A stretch of 64,000 nt of DNA from NCBI RefSeq assembly GCF_035917675.1, contig NZ_CP109104.1, positions 8,742,001 to 8,806,000 of the forward strand, given 5' to 3'. The translations under genes and the position numbers were made by a program. The notes under the pieces are model-generated. The model saw nothing but the letters and a program-made list of their open reading frames with translations. It was not told where the DNA came from and searched no databases. Shown in pieces: positions 46,337 to 55,120 of this stretch (position 1 is the first letter of the stretch; each line of letters starts with the position of its first letter). This DNA is from Streptomyces sp. NBC_01775. GTDB taxonomy: Bacteria > Actinomycetota > Actinomycetes > Streptomycetales > Streptomycetaceae.

Positions 46337-47043
46337 TGCGCGATACCGACGCCCAGCCCGTCGGCGGCATCGCACGCCGCCTGACCGGCATCCTCAAGTC
46401 CCGGGGCATCGACCCGAACGCTCCGGTGTCCGACGAGGCCGAGCCCAGCCCCGGGCTGGAGGCGGCCCAGGCCCGCATCCCGGCCCGCTACCAGGACGCC
46501 GTCGCCGACCACCCCGCCGTCGACGCCTGGGTGAGCGAGGTGGCCGCCGCCGGGCGCCGGGGCCCGGACGGATCCCCGGGGATCGCCCAGGGCCGGTCGC
46601 TGCTGATCGTCGGCACCACCGGCACCGGCAAAACCCACCAGGCGTACGGCGCGGTCCGCAGCCTGCTGGCGGCCGGGGTCCGCCTGCGATGGAAGGCGAC
46701 CACCGCCGCCGACCTCTACGCCGAACTGCGGCCCCGGCAGGGGAGCGACGGCGAGCGGGAGCTGCAGGACCTGGCCCGCTGCCCGCTGCTGATCATCGAC
46801 GACCTCGGCGCCGCGAAGGCCAGCGAGTGGACCGAGGAGATCACGATGCGGCTGATCGACCGCCGCTACACGCAGATGCTCCCGACCCTGGTGACCACCA
46901 ACCTCGGCATGAGCGACCTGCGCGCCCACATCGGGGATCGCGTCGCCTCCCGGCTGACCGAGATGACCGACAAGGTCATCCTCGACGGCCCGGACCGCAG
47001 AAGGGCCCTTGCGGCCGAGCGCCGCCGCCTCACCGCCGTCTGA
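46336..47043 (+). CDS. DnaC/IstB-like AAA+ helicase loader
   Basis: A 235-residue ATPase: Walker A 'LLIVGTTGTGKTHQAYGAVR', Walker B 'LLIIDDLGAAKASEW', sensor 1 'LPTLVTTNL' and an arginine-finger region 'GDRVASRLTEM'. It loads the replicative helicase onto DNA opened by the initiator. TGATG coupling with rep and a GAGGAG site confirm joint expression. Confidence 0.88.
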   Translation: MRDTDAQPVGGIARRLTGILKSRGIDPNAPVSDEAEPSPGLEAAQARIPARYQDAVADHPAVDAWVSEVAAAGRRGPDGSPGIAQGRSLLIVGTTGTGKTHQAYGAVRSLLAAGVRLRWKATTAADLYAELRPRQGSDGERELQDLARCPLLIIDDLGAAKASEWTEEITMRLIDRRYTQMLPTLVTTNLGMSDLRAHIGDRVASRLTEMTDKVILDGPDRRRALAAERRRLTAV

Positions 47044-47138
47044 CCTTCTCCGCGCGACCAACGGTCCGCCTCCCTTCACGCACCAACCCCCGGGCCGCGC
47101 CTGCCCGAACGCGCCCGGGGCCGATCGGAGACACCCCC

Positions 47139-47696
47139 ATGCACCAGACCGACACCGCCGAGCCGCGCACCCTCGGCGACCACACCTGGCACAACCAGGC
47201 CACCTGCCTGTCCACTACGACCAACCCGGTCGACCCGGAGATCTTCTTCCCCGAGCCGGACGAGATGGACCGCATCCACGCCGCCAAGGCCCTGTGCGCC
47301 CAGTGCCCGGTCCGCCGGACCTGCCTGGATGCCGCCTTGGAGGCGGGGGATCGCGAGGGCATCCGGGGAGGGATGACCGAGGAGGAACGCGAGCCGCTGC
47401 ACAGCAAGCTCCACCTGCGCCTCGACTACGCCCGCGTCAACGCCACCCTGGCCGGTCGCGACATCCACCTCACCGATGCCGAACGTCGCGCGACCGTCCG
47501 CACCGCTTACCAGAAGGGCATCCCGGCCGAGTATCTTGCCCGCCTGCTGAAGATCACCGAGGAGCACGCTGAGAAGCGCTACCGCCAGGTGCGCCGCGAG
47601 ATCCGCAACAGCTCGGTCGACGCCACGGGCGACCAGACCCTGGCCACCGCCCCGACCGCGCCGACCGCCCGCGACAACCTCGGGACGGCCGCGTGA
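47139..47696 (+). CDS. WhiB-family iron-sulfur regulator
   Basis: A 185-residue WhiB-like protein. Four cluster cysteines are visible: one in 'NQATCLSTT', then 'ALCAQCPVRRTCLDAALE', followed by the G[VI]RGG turn 'REGIRGGMTEEER'. The C-terminal extension (90-160) is unusual for Wbl proteins and contains a helix-turn-helix-like stretch ('ERRATVRTAYQKGIPAEYLA'). Plasmid- and phage-borne WhiB proteins modulate host development or their own operon. The stop overlaps the SpdB-like start (GTGA). Confidence 0.9.
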   Translation: MHQTDTAEPRTLGDHTWHNQATCLSTTTNPVDPEIFFPEPDEMDRIHAAKALCAQCPVRRTCLDAALEAGDREGIRGGMTEEEREPLHSKLHLRLDYARVNATLAGRDIHLTDAERRATVRTAYQKGIPAEYLARLLKITEEHAEKRYRQVRREIRNSSVDATGDQTLATAPTAPTARDNLGTAA

Positions 47697-48604
47697 CCCA
47701 CATCGACGCGATACCGGTGCGCATCACCGGCTGGGACCGCGCCGCCATCGTCACCCTCGGCGCCGCCGGGTGCGCGCTGTCCTACGACGCGCTGCAGCAG
47801 ATGGCCGTCGCCATCCACATCCGGGGACTGCTCACCTACCTCTTCCCCTTCGTCATCGACGGTTTCATCGGCTACGGCGTCCGCGCGGTGCTGGTGATGC
47901 GCAGCGCCTCCCTCGGCGCTCGCTGCTACGTGTGGGCCCTGTTCGGCGTCGCCACCGCCGCGAGCATCTGGGCCAACGCCCTGCACGCCGTCCGCCTCAA
48001 CGACCGGGCCCCGGGCGGCGGCGGTCTCCAGCTCGGGGACGTTGCGGTCGGCGTACTGTCCACACTCGCCCCGCTGGCCCTGGCCGGAGCCGTCCACCTC
48101 TACATCCTCATCGCCCGCCGCGCCGCACAGCCCGGACACCCGGACACGGCCGGTGCGGATACCTCCGTCGTCCGTACCGAGCGGGTCACCGATGTCCCGG
48201 CGGACAGCGGGTCCGTCCGGGGCGCGACGGAGAACCCGGAGGGTCGGCGCGGACAGCCGGACACCGGCTCCGAAGACGCACCAGAGCACAAGGGACGCGA
48301 CGCTGTCCTCGGCGGAGAGCCGGACGCGAGATCCGGTCACCCTGCCCCGAACGGGACGCCCGCCCCGGGCCCGTCGGCGGGCAACGGCGATGCGGAGACG
48401 GGCTCCCCGTCCGCTCCCGGTGAGACCGAGGACCTGCTGCCGATCGCCCGCCGCGCGGTGTCCGAGGCCGGGAAGCTGACCCGTCAGGTGGTCGCCGACG
48501 CCATCCGGGGACAGGGGATCCCGCTGTCCAACGACCGGCTGACCGAGCTGATGCAGCAACTCCGCACCGAAGCGGGCAACCGGACACTCCGCTCCACCGG
48601 CTGA
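47693..48604 (+). CDS. SpdB-like DUF2637 membrane protein
   Basis: A 303-residue protein: four transmembrane helices in residues 1-145 ('AAIVTLGAAGCALSYDALQQ', 'GLLTYLFPFVIDGFIGYGVR', 'LGDVAVGVLSTLAPLALAGA') typical of DUF2637, then a disordered Pro/Gly/Asp-rich linker, and a C-terminal helical domain ('LTRQVVADAIRGQGIPLSND') that looks like a small winged-helix. Proteins of this type act in plasmid spread between mycelial compartments in Streptomyces. Confidence 0.8.
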   Translation: MTHIDAIPVRITGWDRAAIVTLGAAGCALSYDALQQMAVAIHIRGLLTYLFPFVIDGFIGYGVRAVLVMRSASLGARCYVWALFGVATAASIWANALHAVRLNDRAPGGGGLQLGDVAVGVLSTLAPLALAGAVHLYILIARRAAQPGHPDTAGADTSVVRTERVTDVPADSGSVRGATENPEGRRGQPDTGSEDAPEHKGRDAVLGGEPDARSGHPAPNGTPAPGPSAGNGDAETGSPSAPGETEDLLPIARRAVSEAGKLTRQVVADAIRGQGIPLSNDRLTELMQQLRTEAGNRTLRSTG

Positions 48605-48748
48605 CCGCCGCGAACCCGCCCGGCGGACACCCCGCCCGGTCACCCCGGACACCGGTCACCCAGTCACTCCGGAACCGGCAGCGGGGTGCCCGCCCCACCC
48701 GGTCACACCACCGCCCCCAGCCCAACCGCCTCCACCCGGGAGACCCCA

Positions 48749-48973
48749 GTGCGTGCCACCCCGCCGTCCACCGAGGAGATCGAGGTGTGGCTCGCCGTCC
48801 TGCGCGCACACGGCCACCTGCACTGCGCCGAAGCCGGCCCCGACGGGACCTGGACGGTGCGGCGGACACCGTCGAGCGCCCCACACACGCTGCACCACCC
48901 CGTCCTCGCCCTCGACTACATCGCCGCCGTGCTGCGCGACGTCCGGGTCGAAGCCGGAGACGGCGCCCGATGA
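48749..48973 (+). CDS. Small hypothetical protein of the mob operon
   Basis: A 74-residue protein starting at GTG with GGGAG about 7 bp upstream. It opens 'RATPPSTEEIEVWLAVLRAH' and ends 'ALDYIAAVLRDVRVEAGDGA'. Its stop overlaps the mobC ATG by 4 bp. Function unknown. Confidence 0.55.
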   Translation: MRATPPSTEEIEVWLAVLRAHGHLHCAEAGPDGTWTVRRTPSSAPHTLHHPVLALDYIAAVLRDVRVEAGDGAR

Positions 48974-49569
48974 CGACGCCGAACAACCCCACCACCCCGC
49001 CCGGGGGTCTGCCGTACGACCAGCCGGCACGAGGCCGAGCAAGCTATACCTTGCGAAACTCCCTCGACGGCGGGGCCGTCGAGGGAGTTTCGCAAGGGCA
49101 TGCCCCCACCCCCACAATGGCGGGGGAGGCCCGGCACCAGGGGGCGCCGCAGCCGAGGGGGGAGATGCCGCCGAGCGCCGCCGTCGAGACACGCATGCGC
49201 CCGCGCCTTCGCCAGTCCCAGCAGCGCGACCGCGTGCGCAGCGTCCGCCTGACCGCCGACGAACTCACCGACGTTCAGCGCGCCGCCGAAGCGATGGGCC
49301 TGCGGGTCGCCGGATTCCTCGCCGACGCCGCAGTCGCCGTGGCCCGCGCCCAGGACGGTCCGCACACCTGGCTGATGGACCAGCGCGCTCTCGTCGAGGA
49401 GCTGATGCGCGCCTCCGCCCAGCTCGCCCGCGTCGGCAACAACCTCAACCAAGTCGCCCGCGCGCTCAACAGCGGCGGCGAGACCCCATACGCCGAAGAC
49501 GCCCTCGCTCGCGTGCTGCGGGCCGCAGCCCGCGTCGAGGCCGCCGCCACCGAGATCGCGAAGCGCTGA
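48970..49569 (+). CDS. MobC-like relaxosome protein
   Basis: Up to 199 residues; the conserved ribbon-helix-helix/MobC region spans about 80-199 ('RDRVRSVRLTADELTDVQRA', 'ELMRASAQLARVGNNLNQVA' then RALN). MobC binds near oriT and helps the relaxase melt it. The first ~75 codons are unconserved and contain the long oriT-like hairpin, so translation may really start downstream (ATG at 49117 or 49166). The ATG at 48970 overlaps the preceding stop. Confidence 0.8.
   Translation: MTTPNNPTTPPGGLPYDQPARGRASYTLRNSLDGGAVEGVSQGHAPTPTMAGEARHQGAPQPRGEMPPSAAVETRMRPRLRQSQQRDRVRSVRLTADELTDVQRAAEAMGLRVAGFLADAAVAVARAQDGPHTWLMDQRALVEELMRASAQLARVGNNLNQVARALNSGGETPYAEDALARVLRAAARVEAAATEIAKR
49049..49097. other. 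Probable oriT: 22-bp perfect inverted repeat
   Basis: Two 22-bp arms (49049-49070 and 49076-49097), identical when inverted, with a 5-nt loop CGGGG. A C-rich tract GCATGCCCCCACC follows directly. It lies just upstream of the conserved part of mobC and about 480 bp before the relaxase gene, where oriT hairpins of mobilizable elements usually sit. Too long and too early in the operon for a terminator. Confidence 0.6.
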
Positions 49570-49574
49570 CCACC

Positions 49575-51308
49575 GTGGTGCCCGACATCTCCCTCGGCGG
49601 CCGGACCTACGGCCTGCTGGCCTACCTCTACGGTCCCGGCCGCCGCGACGAACATTTCGATCCGCATCTGGTCGCCTCCTGGCAGCCGGAGCTGGCCCCC
49701 GATCCGGGACGCGATCCGACCGCGACGCTCAAGCAGTTGCAGGAGCGCCTCGACCTGCCGGTCCAGGCAATGCCAGAACACCGCCGCCCCAAGCGGCACG
49801 TGTGGCACTGTCCCGTCCGCGCCGACCCCGGCGACCGGCACCTCTCGGATGCCGAGTGGGCCGAAGTCGCCCGCCGAGTCGTCCACGCCACCGGCATTGC
49901 CGAAGACGGCGACGAACACGCCTGCCGCTGGATCGCCGTACGCCACGCGGAGGACCACATCCATATCGTCGCCACCCTCAAACGCGAGGACGGCCGCTCC
50001 CCACGGCGGCACCACGACTACAACCGCACCCAGGCTGAATGCCGCCAGATCGAGAAGGACTTCGGCCTGCGCCAGCTCAACCCGGGGGACCGCACCGCCG
50101 CGAAGCAGCCCACCAGCGCCGAGCGAGCCAAGGCCGAACGCGCGGGCCGTACCGACACCGCCCGCGAACTCCTACGCGACCACGTCCGCCAGGCCATGGC
50201 CGGTGCCGCCGACGAAACCGAGTTCTTCGACCGGCTGGCGGAGGCCGGAGTACGCCTCGACCGGCGGCTCGCTCCCTCCGGCGACGTCCTCGGGTACAAG
50301 GTCGCCCTCCCCGGCGACCGCAACCGCGCGGGCGAGCCGATCTGGTTCTCCGGCTCCCGCCTGGCCCCCGACCTTTCCCTCCCCAAGATCCGCAGGCGCC
50401 TGGACGGCCCGGAAGATGCCGACGACCCGCTCGCCGACAGCCATCCCCGCCAGCGTGACGGACCGGCGCGAGCCCGCCGCGCCGCCACCGGCATCATCGA
50501 GCGCACCACCACGGCCTACACCGACAGCGACGAAGCCGAGGCCGCCGCGCAGCTCTCCGGCCTCGGCGAAGTCCTCGACGCCGTCGCCCAGACCTCTCCG
50601 GCCTCCACCCGGCAGCAGGCGACCGAAGCTGCCCGCGCCTTCGAACGCGCCACCCGCTTCCACACCCGCGCCGAACGCGCCGACGACCGCGCGGTCCGCT
50701 CGGCCGCGCGCGGCATCATCCAGGCCGGCAACGCCCTGGGCCGAGGCGAGGACGGCGGCACGACCGCAATGCTGCTGTCCACCCTGGTCCTGGCCACCAT
50801 CGCCGCCGCCCGCTGGCACGCCGCCCGCCGACACCACCAGCAAGCAGCCGCCGCCCGGCAGGCCACCGTCCAGCTCCGGGCCGCCTACCGCACCGCCGCG
50901 ACCCCGCCGATGCGCGCGATGCGGGCGCAAGGTCGCCGCTTGCCCGAGCGCGTACGGGCCCGTCATACCGGCACGGTCGAAGTCGCTCTTCCCGGCCGCA
51001 CCGGCAGTCTTCGCCGCGAGGGCGGATGGGACGCGCTGGTTGCCACCCTCGACCAGGCCGAGCGCGCCGGACACGACCCCGAAACCCTGCTGCAGAAGGC
51101 CGTCGAATGGCGCGAGCTGAACACCGCCGAGAGCGTCACCGACGTCCTGGTCTGGCGCCTGCGGCGCCTCGGACGGCTCCCCGCGGACCCGTCACAGCCC
51201 GGCGCCGACACCCGGACCACGAAACAACAGCCCCAGCCAGCACGGACACACGCCGCCACCCCGACGACCCAGAACCCCACCCCTCCCGAGCACCGACGAA
51301 GGCGCTGA
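49575..51308 (+). CDS. Relaxase/mobilization nuclease
   Basis: A 577-residue protein beginning at tandem GTG codons, 5 bp after mobC. It opens 'PDISLGGRTYGLLAYLYGPG' and holds the metal HxH motif in 'HAEDHIHIVATLKREDGRSP' with 'HDYNRTQAECRQIEKDFGL', as in MobA/MOBP-type actinobacterial relaxases. It nicks oriT and stays covalently bound during transfer. The C-terminal part (300-577) is helical with a membrane-like stretch ('AMLLSTLVLATIAAARW', ~395). No DNA translocase gene is in the window. Confidence 0.88.
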   Translation: MVPDISLGGRTYGLLAYLYGPGRRDEHFDPHLVASWQPELAPDPGRDPTATLKQLQERLDLPVQAMPEHRRPKRHVWHCPVRADPGDRHLSDAEWAEVARRVVHATGIAEDGDEHACRWIAVRHAEDHIHIVATLKREDGRSPRRHHDYNRTQAECRQIEKDFGLRQLNPGDRTAAKQPTSAERAKAERAGRTDTARELLRDHVRQAMAGAADETEFFDRLAEAGVRLDRRLAPSGDVLGYKVALPGDRNRAGEPIWFSGSRLAPDLSLPKIRRRLDGPEDADDPLADSHPRQRDGPARARRAATGIIERTTTAYTDSDEAEAAAQLSGLGEVLDAVAQTSPASTRQQATEAARAFERATRFHTRAERADDRAVRSAARGIIQAGNALGRGEDGGTTAMLLSTLVLATIAAARWHAARRHHQQAAAARQATVQLRAAYRTAATPPMRAMRAQGRRLPERVRARHTGTVEVALPGRTGSLRREGGWDALVATLDQAERAGHDPETLLQKAVEWRELNTAESVTDVLVWRLRRLGRLPADPSQPGADTRTTKQQPQPARTHAATPTTQNPTPPEHRRRR

Positions 51309-51385
51309 AGGCACGGCGCAAAGGGCTGGACGAGACCGATCTCGCCTGTTAGGGCTGGTCAGAGGAACACAAGGAGCCGATGCGC

Positions 51386-51787
51386 ATGACCACCGAAGAA
51401 CTCCACCACTCCAGAACCATCCTCCCGGAGACGACGCCTGGCGACGACCCGCTGCTGCGACTGCAAGAAGCGAGCGAACCAGACGACTCCACCTGGACAT
51501 ACACCACCACCCACCCGTGCCCGATCACCATCACCGGCATCACCGTGATGTGCGCGAAGTGCGGCGCCCGCCGCGACTGGATGGTCATCTGCGACCGCCG
51601 CAACCAGATCTTCCTCCGCTGCCGCTGCGCCCACGAGTGGCACGAGCCCGAGCTGACCCGCGTCGACTACCAGGCCATGGCAGGCGAAGGCGGCCAGAAA
51701 TATCCGAGCCTCGACGCAGTCGTACGGGATGCCGGATACGACGGCACGCTGGCCGGCACTTACCTTCCCGCCGATCGGACTCCGTGA
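51386..51787 (+). CDS. Zinc-ribbon hypothetical protein
   Basis: A 133-residue acidic protein with 'MCAKCGARRDWMVICDRRNQ' and 'LRCRCAHEWHEP', a four-cysteine zinc ribbon. AAGGAG is 3 bp from the ATG at 51380 but 9 bp from that at 51386, which I therefore prefer. It follows the relaxase by 77 bp and is probably the last gene of the mob module. Function unknown. Confidence 0.65.
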   Translation: MTTEELHHSRTILPETTPGDDPLLRLQEASEPDDSTWTYTTTHPCPITITGITVMCAKCGARRDWMVICDRRNQIFLRCRCAHEWHEPELTRVDYQAMAGEGGQKYPSLDAVVRDAGYDGTLAGTYLPADRTP

Positions 51788-51894
51788 GGGTCGGCCCGAG
51801 GGCGCTTGGAGCACGACCGACCTCGTGAGCGTGATCTCGTGGCTCGACGCCGGGCGGACCCCGGGCGTGTGAGAGGTCGTTTCATCCTGTTGTT

Positions 51895-52221
51895 TCATCG
51901 CGAGATGCGGCTTTGAGGTGCTGGTGATGAGTCGCGCCAGGAGATGGTGTTCTCCCCGGTGAGGCGGCGGGCCATGAGGTCGGTCATGGCGAGGTGGGTC
52001 ATGGCCTCGGAGCGATGCGGGCGGGTCTCGTAGTCGAGGGCCAGGCAGCGGTGGAGCATCAGCCAGCCGTAGGTTCGCTTGACCGCCCAGCGCTTCTGGA
52101 TCTGCGTGAAGCCCCTGCTTCCGGAGTGGCGTTGAGCGATTTCGAGGTCGATGCCGAGAGTGACGGCGTGCTCGATGAAGTGCTGGCGGTAGCCGCCGTC
52201 GACCCATTTGGTCGGAGCAGC
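51895..52221 (-). mobile_element. IS5-family transposase, C-terminal fragment
   Basis: The minus strand reads 'VDGGYRQHFIEHAVTLGIDL' then EIAQRHSGSRGFTQIQKRWAVKRTYGWLML and ends with SWRDSSPAPQSRISR and TGA. This is the last third of an IS5-group transposase including the catalytic Glu neighbourhood (KRWAVKRTYGWL, where E usually occupies the second K position). The 5' part is missing; it marks one border between the mobilizable core and the metal-resistance genes. Confidence 0.78.
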
Positions 52222-52266
52222 CTGACCTGATCGAACCCATCGTCGTCACGCCGACCACGGCCTCCC

Positions 52267-52659
52267 TCACCGAGGCCTCGCTCGTCTGTTCACAGGCAGG
52301 GTGACGCCGGCCTCGCGGAGCAGGGCGGTGAGGTCGTCCGGGATTGGCATAGGTGTGGTGAGCCCTGCCCGGGTGCGGCCCGTGTTGCCGTCCGGGTACT
52401 TTCCGGCGGCAGATCCGGGGGCGGCTACTGCCAGGCGGACGAACTGGCCGAGGAGTTCGCGTAGGTCACGTTCGCGGACGGCAAGACGGATCATCACCGC
52501 GTGGGTCCGGGTATGGGGGCCGGGCCAGGGCTGGGACAAGATGTGGGCCCGCTCGGCGGCCCGCCACCGGCCCTCCGTGGGCCCCGGGCTGCGGGCGGCG
52601 GACATCTCGGTGTTGAAGACCTCACGCAGGGCGGGCGGCATCGGGGCGCGGCGGAGCAC
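52267..52659 (-). CDS. DUF3703 family protein
   Basis: A 130-residue protein with 'GRWRAAERAHILSQPWPGPH' and 'KYPDGNTGRTRAGLTTPMPI', the DUF3703 signature (W..ERAHIL.Q......H, GNTG....PMP.P). I chose GTG at 52659 because GGAGG lies 6 bp before it; the frame is open to 52680. DUF3703 genes usually accompany metal-resistance regulators; here it is divergent from cmtR and shares its operator region. Function unknown. Confidence 0.75.
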   Translation of the reverse strand: MLRRAPMPPALREVFNTEMSAARSPGPTEGRWRAAERAHILSQPWPGPHTRTHAVMIRLAVRERDLRELLGQFVRLAVAAPGSAAGKYPDGNTGRTRAGLTTPMPIPDDLTALLREAGVTLPVNRRARPR

Positions 52660-52687
52660 AGCAGACCTCCAATAGTTCAAGGAGTGC

Positions 52688-52703
52688 TGAATTCAAGCAT
52701 TCA
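52688..52703. promoter_or_regulatory. Candidate CmtR operator
   Basis: TGAAT-TCAAGC-ATTCA is an inverted repeat with a 6-bp spacer in the 59-bp divergent region, 16 bp upstream of the cmtR ATG. Its architecture matches the short A/T inverted repeats bound by CmtR/SmtB proteins. Confidence 0.55.
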
Positions 52704-52718
52704 TGTATCGTCCTGTCC

Positions 52719-53057
52719 ATGCTGACCCTCGCGACTGACCTGGACGCCCTGACCCGCTTCGGCCGGGCCCTGGCCGACCCGATCCGCTGCCGCCTGCTGC
52801 TCGCACTGCGCGAGGCTCCGGCTTACCCGTCCGATCTCGCCGACTCGCTTGCCATCTCCCGCACCCGGCTCTCCAACCACCTGGCCTGCCTGCGCGACTG
52901 CGGCTTGGTCACCGCCGTCCCCGACGGGCGCCGCACCCGCTACGAACTCGCCGATGCCCGCCTGGGCCACGCACTGGACGACCTGCGCAATGCCGTGATC
53001 GCCGTCGAGGCGGACCGCACTTGCCCGGACGCGGAAGCCAAGGGGTGTTGCCCGTGA
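52719..53057 (+). CDS. cmtR: CmtR-like ArsR/SmtB metal sensor
   Basis: A 112-residue winged-helix repressor. The recognition helix carries 'RLSNHLACLRDCGLV', the Cys-x3-Cys pair that binds Cd/Pb in mycobacterial CmtR, and the C-terminus 'EADRTCPDAEAKGCCP' supplies the third ligand plus an extra Cys pair. On binding Cd(II) or Pb(II) it should leave DNA and allow expression of the CDF exporter, whose GTG start overlaps its stop (GTGA). Confidence 0.85.
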   Translation: MLTLATDLDALTRFGRALADPIRCRLLLALREAPAYPSDLADSLAISRTRLSNHLACLRDCGLVTAVPDGRRTRYELADARLGHALDDLRNAVIAVEADRTCPDAEAKGCCP

Positions 53058-53767
53058 CCGCGATATCCCTCGGCCCTTCCCCGGCACGGCGCGATGCCCT
53101 CACCCGCCGGATACGGCTGCTGGTGGCCGCCACGATCACCTACAACGTCATCGAGGCGCTCGTCGCGCTCACGGCAGGGACGCTTGCCTCCTCCACCGCG
53201 CTGGTCGGCTTCGGCCTCGACTCCGTCATCGAGGTCTCCTCAGCCGCCGCGGTCGCCTGGCAATTCTCCGCCTCCGACCACGCGATACGAGAGGCCCGCG
53301 AGCACCGCACCCTGCGGATCATCGCCGTCTCCTTCTTCGGACTCGCGCTCTACGTGAGCATCGATGCCGTCCGTGCACTGGCCGGCACCGGCGAGGCCGA
53401 CCGCTCAACCCCCGGCATCGTCATCGCCGCCCTGTCGCTGGCGGTCATGCCGTTTCTGTCCACCGCCCAGCGCCGCGCGGGGCGCGAACTGGGCTCCGCC
53501 TCTGCCGTCGCCGACTCCAAACAGACCCTGTTGTGCACCTACCTGTCCGCCGTGCTCCTGGTCGGTCTGATCCTCAACGCCACCCTCGGCTGGTCCTGGG
53601 CCGACCCCCTCGCCGCCCTGGTCATTGCCGCCATCGCCGTGAAGGAGGGCCGCGACGCCTGGCAAGGCAAGGGATGCTGCGCGGCCCCGGCCGCCGCCGC
53701 GAGCCCCGTAAGGCAGCAGGAAACGAACGCCTGCGGCTGCCACCCCGGCTGCGACTGCTGCAACTGA
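53054..53767 (+). CDS. Cation diffusion facilitator-type metal exporter
   Basis: A 237-residue membrane protein with six helices; TM2 has 'STALVGFGLDSVIEVSSAAA' (the metal-site Asp) and TM5 'LGWSWADPLAALVIAAIAVK' (second Asp). The usual C-terminal cytoplasmic domain is replaced by a short Cys-rich tail, 'GKGCCAAP' and 'NACGCHPGCDCCN', likely a metal-collecting segment. With CmtR it forms a Cd/Pb/Zn-type efflux unit. Confidence 0.85.
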   Translation: MTAISLGPSPARRDALTRRIRLLVAATITYNVIEALVALTAGTLASSTALVGFGLDSVIEVSSAAAVAWQFSASDHAIREAREHRTLRIIAVSFFGLALYVSIDAVRALAGTGEADRSTPGIVIAALSLAVMPFLSTAQRRAGRELGSASAVADSKQTLLCTYLSAVLLVGLILNATLGWSWADPLAALVIAAIAVKEGRDAWQGKGCCAAPAAAASPVRQQETNACGCHPGCDCCN

Positions 53768-53854
53768 ACACCCACCGAGCTCCGCGGGCACCCAACGGAA
53801 ATGTGAAACAGGCACTGCGCGGCTGACCTGTCGACGGTCCCCTGGGCTACATCG

Positions 53855-55110
53855 TCACGGTGACTCCCGCTGCGGGTAGCCGATCACTTGCGAGGGCTGG
53901 CTTCTGAGCGCCAGGAGCGCCCCGGCGAAGGACAGGCCCGCTATGGCGAGGAAGAGATGGACGTGTCCCCCAAGAGGGCTGGCGAGGGCGGACGCGATGA
54001 AGGGGGCGAGGCCGGTGGCGAGGGTGATGGGGGCGCTGAGGAGTCCTGTGAGGCGGCCGTAGTGGCGAGTGCCCCAGCGGTCTGTGACGGCCGTGGCTTG
54101 GAGGAGGGTGAGGTTGCCGCGCACCATCCCTGCGGCCATGGACAGGGCTATGAGTATCGGTAGGGGACCAGGTACGAGTGCGAGAGCTGCGGTGGTGGCG
54201 CCTCCGGCCGCGATCAGGATGACCGTGCGCGCGGCGACGCCGGTGCGGCGGGTGAGCGGAGCGTATCCGAGGCGGCCGAGGGTTTGTCCGAGGCCGCCGA
54301 GTCCGAGGACCCAGGCCGCTTGGGTCGGTGTGGCGCCGCGCTCGGTCACGAGGGGGACCAGCCCGATGACGACGGCGTAGACGGTGAGCGCGGACAACGT
54401 CATCGCCGCGGTGAGCATCAGGAAGGGACCCGTGCGGGCAACGGAGCTGCGGCCGGGCTCGATCGAACCTCCGGTGGAGGGTGTTGGTGCCGAGGGCCAG
54501 AACCCGTGCAGGGCCAGAGCGTGGGCGGGGATGGTGACGGCGGCGAGGACGGCGGCTAGTACGAGATACGCGGTCCGCCAGCCCAGGTGTTGGGCGAGGG
54601 CCGCGGACAGCGGGGCGAACAGCGTGCTGGCGAGCCCGCCGACGAGGGTGACGATCGTCAGGGCGCGCACGCTGTCGGGCCCCCACCAGCGAGTGAGGGC
54701 CGCGAACGCGGGCGGGTAGAAGGTGGCGGCCATCGCGACGCCCGCGCACAACCAGGCCGCGACGAAGACCACGAGGTTCTGGGCGGTGGCGATGGCCAGC
54801 ACGCAGGCCGCGCCGAGGACGGACCCGGTGGTCATGACCGCGCGGGGGTCGTGCCGGTCGAGGACGCGGCCTATCGGTATACCCGCCAGAGCGGAGATGA
54901 GCGGTGCGGCGGAGAAGGCGCCGGTGGCGGCATTCGTGGACCAGCCGGTGTCCTTGCTCAGGTGCGGCAGGAGCACGGGAAGGCGTAGTAGAGGATGCCC
55001 CAGCTCGTGATCTGGGTGACGCACAAGGCGGGAAGTGCGGCGCGGGGCCGCGACTCGATGCGGTTCTCGGCTCTGGTCGCGGCCTGCGTGCCTGGCTCCT
55101 GTCGCGGCAT
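53855..55110 (-). pseudogene. MFS transporter, single frameshift
   Basis: A 12-helix major-facilitator protein (~418 residues when joined). The first ~45 codons from ATG 55110 ('MPRQEPGTQAATRAENRIES' to 'TSWGILYYAFP') lie in one frame; the rest ('VLLPHLSKDTGWSTNAATGA' onward) in another. The break is at about 54979, where TTCCCGTG should be TTCCCCGTG: one C lost from a run. It could be a real mutation or a sequencing error. It lies 10 bp after the ArsO-like gene; MFS permeases beside such flavoproteins are common in actinobacterial ars loci. Confidence 0.8.
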
Positions 55111-55120
55111 GCCGGACCGG

